Translations under genes and position numbers: made by a program | Shown here: piece after piece, positions 57,235-64,000 of the stretch | Numbering within the stretch: position 1 is the first letter of the stretch | Layout: each line of letters begins with the position of its first letter | The notes under the pieces: generated by a model | Seen by the model: the letters and a program-made list of their open reading frames with translations, nothing else | What the model was told of the DNA's origin: nothing | Database searches by the model: none | Assembly (NCBI RefSeq): GCF_902635505.1 | Contig: NC_045429.1 | Span: forward strand, 166,554,997 to 166,618,996 | Source: Sarcophilus harrisii | Lineage: Eukaryota > Chordata > Mammalia > Dasyuromorphia > Dasyuridae | DNA length: 64,000 nucleotides | Direction of reading: 5' to 3'

Positions 57235-57400
57235 TTTAATCAAAGCTGTTTATTTTTGAAACATATGCATACTTTTTAACATTCACTTTTGCAAAGCCTT
57301 GTGTTCCAAAATCTTTTTCCTTCCCTTTTCCCCACTCCTTCTCCTAGACAGCAAGTAATCCAATATGTTAAACATGTGCAATTATTCTATACATAATAAC
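57235..57400 (-). mobile_element. L1 3' end
   Basis: Plus strand: TTTTTAACATTCACTTTTGC, AAAGCCTTGTGTTCCAAAAT, CTAGACAGCAAGTAATCCAA, ATATGTTAAACATGTGCAAT. Same L1 3' UTR type as 1526-2576. Confidence 0.8.
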
Positions 57401-57729
57401 TTACTTTTAAAAGTCTAAAGTGAAATTTGGGTTTTAGCGTCCTCTAACAAACTAGTTTTAGTTACAGTGAAAGGTATCAAATAGATTACCCTAGTATCAC
57501 AAAAATCTTTGATTTTTCTAAAGTGGATTATAATCATGAGATGTTTAGACTTGAGTATGTTAAAGATGGTCTGGATAAAAGAAAAGAATGAAGAACTACA
57601 ATGTTCTTGTTATCTTTCTGCTCAAACTACTTCCCCTTTTTTCATTTTGTTAGAAGGGATAGTTCACTGTGAAGGGAAGACCTAGGATCCAGGGAAGGAA
57701 TATGTTATTCAGAAAAAAAAGAGATATTA
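57401..57729. other. L3MBTL3 intron, nothing recognised
   Basis: No repeat or exon pattern. Confidence 0.4.
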
Positions 57730-57856
57730 AAGAAAATTCTTTCTCCCTTCCTCTTTCTTCCCCTCTCCCACACACATGCAAGCATGCATGCACAAATATA
57801 AAATATATGCACACAAATGATATATATATATGTAAAATTTTCAAACCACACATATA

Positions 57857-57904
<48 letters not shown>

Positions 57905-57905
57905 A
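57730..57905 (+). repeat. CA/TA microsatellite region
   Basis: Pyrimidine patch, CACACACATGCAAGCATGCA, then TGTGTGTG and (TA)n at 57865-57901. Confidence 0.95.
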
Positions 57906-58231
57906 ATACACATACAAACATAATATAACAAACATCTCCAACTTAAATTAGCTCATATTGTGTCACATATTAAACAAATCCATTCCATTAAGGTTTTTAT
58001 CATGTGCCTATTATTATACCACTGAGTTAATAGGATTTAACAATCTTAATTTATTCTAAGAAATTTATATAAATTCATTAACTCCCACTCATTTAGGTAA
58101 TTAAAATTAACTCAGCAATTTACAATCCTATTACCCAGATTACCATTCTCCTTTGCCCCCAACCACTTACTACAGCATTTCAGGATTCTAAATCTATTAA
58201 ACCACCTGCTAGAATTGAGTAGAATACTTAC
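57906..58231 (-). other. L3MBTL3 intron (3' to the penultimate exon on the minus strand)
   Basis: Nothing recognised except the donor GTAAGT read at 58231-58226 on the minus strand. Confidence 0.6.
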
Positions 58232-58294
58232 CTCATCCTTAAACACCTTGCCATGTTCTTCACATCCAGGTAAACTCTGTATGAACTCTGACAC
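58232..58294 (-). CDS. L3MBTL3: L3MBTL3 penultimate coding exon (SAM domain)
   Basis: 63 bp, minus strand, phase 0 both ends: VSEFIQSLPGCEEHGKVFKD then E. Acceptor TTTTTTTGGCAG lies upstream on the minus strand and the donor is GTAAGT. Joined to the next exon it gives CEEHGKVFKDEQIDGEAF, the core of the SAM fold. The exon is very small but the match is exact to the known mammalian protein. Confidence 0.96.
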
Positions 58295-58535
58295 CTGCCA
58301 AAAAAATCATATCAAAATTTCAAGTTTACAACTAAGAATTTGAATGTTACTGACTCAGAATATTTAATGTAATGATTCACACTATCCATCCTTGAGCTTC
58401 TTTATTCCTCACTATGAGGGGCCAACTATGTTCTTCTTAGAGGAAAAAAAAATAACACAGATCATTCATTCATTTCTCCTATTTTCTCCCTTTTCTCATC
58501 CTCCCCTCCCAATCTCCAAAGAAATTAAAGTGCAC
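58295..58535 (-). other. L3MBTL3 short intron (241 bp)
   Basis: Minus-strand donor reads GTGCAC, an unusual sequence after GAG; the rest is unremarkable. Confidence 0.75.
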
Positions 58536-58679
58536 CTCATCTGTGCTCCACTTGGAAACTTTGCTGGCAGGAATTCCAGCCACAGTTGGAAGAAGTTTGC
58601 TTTGCTGTTCCCAACGCAGGGGCAGACATGGAATTGGCGACTTAAAGGAGAGGAAGACGGCTGACCGGCGCTGAGCCTG
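58536..58679 (-). CDS. L3MBTL3: L3MBTL3 coding exon (start of SAM domain), 5' edge uncertain
   Basis: Minus strand. The sure part reads WEQQSKLLPTVAGIPASKVS then KWSTDE, running into the next exon's VSEF. It aligns with the paralogue L3MBTL1 (WEQHCKLLPGVAGI...). Upstream in the same frame SAVFLSFKSPIPCLPLR may also be coding, by analogy with the SLFMS segment of L3MBTL1. The upper boundary at 58679 uses a CACAG acceptor and is provisional; other AG sites occur within 60 bp. The segment is GC-richer and has several CpGs, unlike the surrounding intron. Confidence 0.8.
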
Positions 58680-58744
58680 CTGTGAACTTGGCTCTGCTCC
58701 TATACCTGGCCAGTAGACAAACATATGATAACTTACACACTGAA
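58680..58744. other. L3MBTL3 intron just upstream of the exon
   Basis: On the minus strand this has only a weak pyrimidine tract, which is why the acceptor is uncertain. Confidence 0.4.
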
Positions 58745-58786
58745 ATCAAGACAGACAGACAGACAGACACACACACACACACACAG
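58745..58786 (+). repeat. ACAG/CA microsatellite
   Basis: (ACAG)n at 58750-58768 then (CA)n to about 58785. Confidence 0.95.
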
Positions 58787-60563
58787 ATATTCATGCATGC
58801 ATGTGAGCATACACATGAACTTTCTCTTTTTCTCTCATCTCCCCCCTCCTCCCTTTCTCCAGAATCAGACATCTGGAATATGCTGATTTCACCAGAATTT
58901 GATTCTAATTGGCTTCTAAAATACTTGGAATATCTAATGATGTATAATAAAGTCACTTTATTTCAATATAACTGAAATCAAAGTCCCCAAATATTATTTT
59001 GCAATTGGCATCCCATTAAGAACTTAATAAGAGCAGACTGCTCATTTTATTTGAAAGCAAGCATTGGTATTTTGCTCTATTTCTTCCCCAAATACAATTT
59101 AATGGGTGCTGGAAAGGCACATGTGAAAAAATTGAATGTAAAGACCTTTATTTTCAAACATAAATCTTCCAGAAGAAAGTTACCATTTAGTGTAAAATAA
59201 AGAACACTGGCCTGTAGGTTCTTTCTCATCCTGGTTCTTTCAACTGTAATAATACTTTGATCAAATGATTTAATATTTATGGTTCTCAGTTTCCACATCT
59301 ATACAATATGTCGGCTGTACTAAATGAACTGAGATTATTTTTTTAATTCTAAAACTCTTATGATCTTTGATTCAAAGTAAAATGAATAGTGAAATGAAAA
59401 TATACTTCAAAAAAACCACATCAGATGTCAATATCAGTACATTTTCTACCTCTTTTAAATGCTTCAGAGATCAAACAGATAGACAAAGACCTATTTAGAA
59501 AATATTCCCAATACTCCTTTCAGGCTATGCTAAGAGATGAGCATTTATTTGAAATGCAGCATTTTAAAATAGGTTTATAAGTAAGTAGGATCTTCCATAT
59601 AAAGATGATAAGTATTCTAGGAACTAACCAAGAGTATAAGAGTGTTCAATTTCTCTAAAATGTGTAGTTCTGCCTGCAATGCAATAAACTTTGACATTTC
59701 CTCTTTTCTGAAATTTTTCTATCCACACTTGTACTGTTTGCTTCAATACTGTAGCTCAACTCCATTTTCACCTTTCCCTATTAAGAGCTGTGTGGTCATA
59801 CGTTTGTCTGTATTCCTCCTATACTAGTTTTTAGAACCAGAGTTGTAACAACTACAAAGACAGGACCAGCTCAAAGTTTTCAGAGTATTTTCTACATTAA
59901 TCTAGTCAGGTCTCAAGGAGATGAACTGACATACAACAAAAGGCTTATCTTTGATTTATATAAACCAGATATCTGATGACAAGTTCCCTCACCCTTATTT
60001 TCATGTCTCTTTTCAATTTAAAAATATCTGACTCTTTTAGCAATTCATGTATGACATAAGAAAATGGGCTACTTTTTTTAGTCAATAGAGTACCAGAACA
60101 GATAGAATCTAAGTGATAAGTTGAAAGATTCAACATCTTTCCAATTAAAAAATGCATCCCAGAAAGAAAAGCTAATTGTTAAATACATTTCAATATGACA
60201 GGATAGATAAAATGGCATCTGATTGTGGGAAATTTTGTCTTGGATTATATGGGAAAAAAATTACTCCATATTTTTGTTTTTAATGTGGCAGATACTACAG
60301 GATAAATTCAATTGGATTTTGGGTTAAAGTATTACTATAATGACAAACATAAAGACAAATATGTGTATATGTGTGTAAAATAACATTCTCATTTATGCAT
60401 TTTTGTAGCTCTGAGTATACCAGGCTTATATGCCCCTTATCTCCCCAATTATTTGCATAATATGATTTACTAAACTTTTCTGGGATTACATTTTGGCAGA
60501 GAAAAAGATTTGAACTGTTTTCACACCTGAAACAGGATAATGTATGTAAAGTACTCTATAAGT

Positions 60564-60614
<51 letters not shown>

Positions 60615-61854
60615 AAATTGCTTTTCTTATTTCATTTGGCTTCATAATTCTTTATACATTTTTCAATAACAAAAGGCATAAAGAATAGCAAAGGGATGAA
60701 TTCCAAGTATATAACTCTGCAGAACTGCCATTAGTGTTTAAAAATGTGTCAAATTGTATCTGTGGGGAAGGAGGTTGGTTGGTAAGATCTAAAAATCCTT
60801 TGTGTATTTTAGAAGTATGTCAGGAAAACAAATTTTCCATATAGTCTAGGAGAAGTTATTTTTAAGGCTCATTAAATATGAGTGGTACCCTGAGGTGATT
60901 ATTTAGTCAAGCAGCTATGACAACAGACTCAAAAATTAAAAAAAAAAAAAAAATCCATTAGTCTTAACCCAGCCCTTCCCCCCTCATTTTTTTTCCTATT
61001 TGATATAAAAATATAGAACAATTTTGAGGGCTAATGTTGATTAAGAAATTCTGTGTACCTAAGCCCATGGGGGAAAATTATAGTTCCCATGTAGTATAAA
61101 TTCATGCTACTTTTTGATAAAAAAACAATTTTACAAACATTTTTATTCATGGAACTCAGTCAAACTGACTAATGTAAAATGCCAAAAAACCCCCACCTCA
61201 ATATATTTTAAAGCAAGAAATAATTACTATTTCTTGTTAGAAAATAAAAGAGGAAAACTGAGGAGAAAAATGAGCGTCTTTTCTTTTTTATACATAAATT
61301 TATCTATTCCAAATAAAGAAAAACAAAGTCTTTTTTATCCCATTTCAAATACATTTATTTTTTACTAAAGTTGATATTACTGGAGTAATTGTATGTTTCC
61401 TAATGTCCTCACACATCTCCTCCCTTTCTTCCAAGGAAATGATGTGGGAAATCTCATGAGTCAAATATAATACACAGTATGTTGAGTTTATATGTCAAAC
61501 CTAGTATGTCTCCCAGGTATATTTTAAAATAGTACATAGCCAACTTCCTGTAGACTCTTAAGAATTCCAAAAACTACCTTGCATATACAAGGTAAAGATA
61601 AAGAAATCTATCTTTGGCAGCTCTGCTTCTGGGTTCCAAATTGTTCACTTTTGCTATAAAAGAGAACAGGAAGCATAACAGATAATGATATGTATCAAAT
61701 GAGGTAAACTTAAGTATTACAAATTTAGAAAAGGGATTGAGGTTACATAAATCCACAGATTAGTGACAGTTATTCCATGTTTGAGTCCAAAAAAATTCTT
61801 TCTTTGAGCTAAGTCCTCAAGTCCACATCTTGAGAGTAAACAACATTAGCAGTA
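58787..61854. other. L3MBTL3 intron, mostly featureless
   Basis: Three kb of AT-rich sequence with no exon and no confident mobile element. It contains A18 then (TA)n at 60566-60610 and A15 at about 60938-60953. Confidence 0.45.
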
Positions 61855-61945
61855 TTGGTCCAATTCCCTCACTTTACAGGTAAAAAAACTAAGGCCTTGG
61901 AGAATAAAAACGACATATTCAATAACAATTTTACTGACTAAATAT
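61855..61945 (-). mobile_element. SINE fragment
   Basis: Plus strand: CCAATTCCCTCACTTTACAG, AAACTAAGGCCTTGGAGAAT. Confidence 0.5.
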
Positions 61946-62049
61946 AGAGATCTGGGATTGGATCAGTAATTTCACTGGTACACAAAACTGTGCATATATT
62001 CCAGGAACAATAGGGAACCATTGGGGTTTACTGATGTGAGGTGAGGAAT

Positions 62050-62200
62050 CTCCATCTACCAATGTGGATTGGTCTACTTTAAAGTTAAGTGATTTGACTA
62101 GGATTCACACTACTGTGGCTATCAGAGGCAGGATTTGAACGCAAGTCTCCTTGGGTTTTGAGGTCAGCTTTCTATGTACTTCATCATTCTGTCTCTCTAT
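62050..62200 (-). mobile_element. MIR-type SINE
   Basis: Plus strand: AAGTTAAGTGATTTGACTAG, ATCAGAGGCAGGATTTGAAC, GCAAGTCTCCTTGGG, GCTTTCTATGTACTTCATCA. Confidence 0.65.
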
Positions 62201-62689
62201 TTATATATACTTGCAATTGCAAATTATGTACATTTCTTTAATTTCATTCCTTTCAACTAATAAATATTTTAACTCCTATTCTATACAAAGACTTCCTCAA
62301 AACAAACACTCTGATGTTTCATTACAGTGTGGAAGTGAGCCTGGGTTCCTAAAGGCTAAGAGAAGAGAAGACAAGGTCTGACAAACAAATTCTACCAGGA
62401 TCTAAAAAATAAGAAATTCTTAGAGGACATATTATATGATGCTTACAATTTGTATTATGTTCTTTAGTTCCTTAGATGGGTATTATATGAATACAAAATT
62501 TTATAAAAAGATAGTTTACTATTGGCCAACTAGACTCCGACTTGGAATATTGTAAGTAAGGCTCATTGCTAAGTCAGTATATCTTTAATCTCTCCTTAAA
62601 TATTGGCTGCTTCTCTTCTGCTTGCAAACATGTTCATGTCTTGCATGTCCTTTAAAAACTCTCACATAAACTAATTATCCCAGCTTGCT
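62201..62689. other. L3MBTL3 intron, nothing recognised
   Basis: No repeat or exon pattern. Confidence 0.4.
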
Positions 62690-63560
62690 GTCATCCCATA
62701 TCTCTTCTCCCTTCTGTGGTTTGTAGAAAGTCATCTACAATCAGCCTCCTACTTTCTTTCTTTTTGGTCTCTTCTAAAATTTCTTCAGTCTAGCTTCCAA
62801 TATCACCATGTAACTGAAACTGCTCTCCTGAGTTACCAAAGGCATATTAATTACTGATTCCAATGGCCTTTCTTCAATCTGTAACCTTCTTGATCTCTTT
62901 CGGTACCCTTTGAAACTGTCCCCATGACTTCTTCTCCTGATTATTTTCTCACCTAGGTTTTCATGACACTGTTAGTCAACTATACTTTATCCTTTATGAA
63001 GTTCTTATTATGTGCCAGTCCCACCGTGCACAGGGAGATACAATGAAAAGTAAACCACAAAAATAGCTGTCTCTCAGTTCCTATCCTCCCATCTTGTTTA
63101 TTAGTGCCCTCAGGAGTCCCTAATTGTTCACAACCTATGAGTAATCACGGACTCCTCACTATCACTCATAATCCATGTCCAATCTGTGGCCATACTGAGT
63201 GCAAGCCCTCATCACCTCACACCTGGATTACTGCAAAAACAATCCACACGCTGCTTGCCTCAGGTCTTTCCTAATTCCAATCTAAACTTGATTCAGCCAT
63301 TAATGTTGATTTTCCTAAAATAGAGATCCAAACCTGTCACACCCTACTTAATAAAGCTCAATGGTATCCCCTATTATCTCCCAGAATATGTACTAAATGC
63401 TCCGTTTAACTTTCAGAGATCCCCATAACCTACTGTCTCCTACCTTTCTAGTTTTCTCACACCTTACTCACCAATATGTACTCCTGAATTCTATAATATT
63501 GCCCTCCTGGCTGTTTCATGAATAAAAAACTCCATTACTTGGCTCTTATTCCATATGGTG
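62690..63560 (+). mobile_element. L2 LINE, RT region to 3' part, interrupted
   Basis: TCTAGCTTCCAATATCACCA, TGTAACTGAAACTGCTCTCC, TTTTCATGACACTG, then a reversed L2-tail piece at about 62985-63055 (GAAGTTCTTATTATGTGCCA), then CACCTCACACCTGGATTACT, AATGTTGATTTTCCTAAAAT, CCTACCTTTCTAGTTTTCTC, GCCCTCCTGGCTGTTTCATG. Sense L2 over most of its reverse-transcriptase and downstream region; no coding potential left. Confidence 0.8.
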
Positions 63561-64000
63561 TGAAGTAAAAAGACTGAGCCTACTACAATTGGTTGATAAG
63601 TCCACTAAAGGGGTCTTATATTTCTGAAAGCATAGACTCTAAAAGTTTCCACTAAGCTAGGGGACATGTAGGAAACACAAGAGTTTTAAGGCATTGATTT
63701 ACACTTTTGAGCCTATGTGCTTTGAAATGAAATTGTTCTCTAGGAGTAATTTTAAATCAAAGGCATTTCCTCTGATTTGGAAGCTTCCTAAAATTGAAAT
63801 ACTCCTTTGAGCATCAACCTTAGGATGAATCTTGACCTTTAGAACTGTTAAACAAAAACTGTATCACAAGTCCATAGGATATTGAGTTGCAACTAGATTT
63901 ACTACAAGAGAAACGAACATGCATGTGGAACCCCACACATCAGGACAAAGAGTTCACAATTCAAACAGAAGTCTGTATACTTATGAGAGAAAGAGAAAGA
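63561..64000. other. L3MBTL3 intron, nothing recognised
   Basis: No repeat or exon identified to the window end. Confidence 0.4.

Noticed and set aside
58682-58975. Plus-strand 97-codon open frame beside an L3MBTL3 exon
   Set aside because: It crosses the ACAG/CA microsatellite and is antisense to the exon edge; no homology.
1-64000. CRISPR arrays, rRNA, tRNA genes, bacterial operons
   Set aside because: No regularly spaced repeats. The tRNA-like sequences are all SINE heads, and the DNA is intron-containing vertebrate sequence.

Overview
This is vertebrate chromosomal DNA, almost certainly from a marsupial. It is AT-rich and intron-dominated. Its repeats are a marsupial set: CORE-type tRNA SINEs with the 'TTTTCTTGGCAAAGATA' tail, MIR/THER-type SINEs, many L2 (CR1-clade) LINE pieces, L1 3' ends of the marsupial type, an RTE-tailed element and several solo retroviral LTRs. 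The species call rests on remembered repeat consensus sequences, not on a search.

Two host genes are present, arranged tail to tail. The 3' part of SAMD3 lies on the + strand: seven coding exons at 9876-10058, 10599-10683, 18666-18833, 39365-39565, 43855-44026, 44348-44430 and 45469-45750. All splice phases are compatible and together they give about 390 residues ending at a TAA. Its N-terminal SAM domain must lie to the left of the window. The 3' end of L3MBTL3 lies on the - strand: coding exons at about 58679-58536, 58294-58232 and 51675-51532, encoding the C-terminal SAM domain and stop codon, followed by a 3' UTR running down to about 50760. The two stop codons are about 5.8 kb apart. The same convergent SAMD3/L3MBTL3 neighbourhood is known on human 6q23.

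Region by region: 1-9875 is non-coding sequence upstream of the first visible SAMD3 exon, with an LTR inside an L1 tail and a 540-bp pyrimidine tract. 10684-18665 is an intron rich in SINEs, an alternating L2 mosaic and an LTR. 18834-39364 is a 20.5-kb intron holding most of the mobile DNA: four solo LTRs, an L1 reverse-transcriptase fossil with another L1 end inside it, nested SINEs, two unclassified repeat blocks and a hairpin/duplication. 39566-45468 holds the last, shorter SAMD3 introns. 45751-50780 is intergenic. 51676-64000 is L3MBTL3 intron sequence, with L2 antisense remnants and microsatellites.

I see no bacterial-style operon, CRISPR array, RNA gene or intact mobile element, and no evidence of a new biological system. 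The items most worth checking are the 16-bp perfect hairpin beside a local duplication at 25.7/26.8 kb, the degenerate repeat block at 19.2-19.5 kb, the unclassified block at 19.7-20.4 kb, and the GC-richer block at 49.0-49.5 kb.
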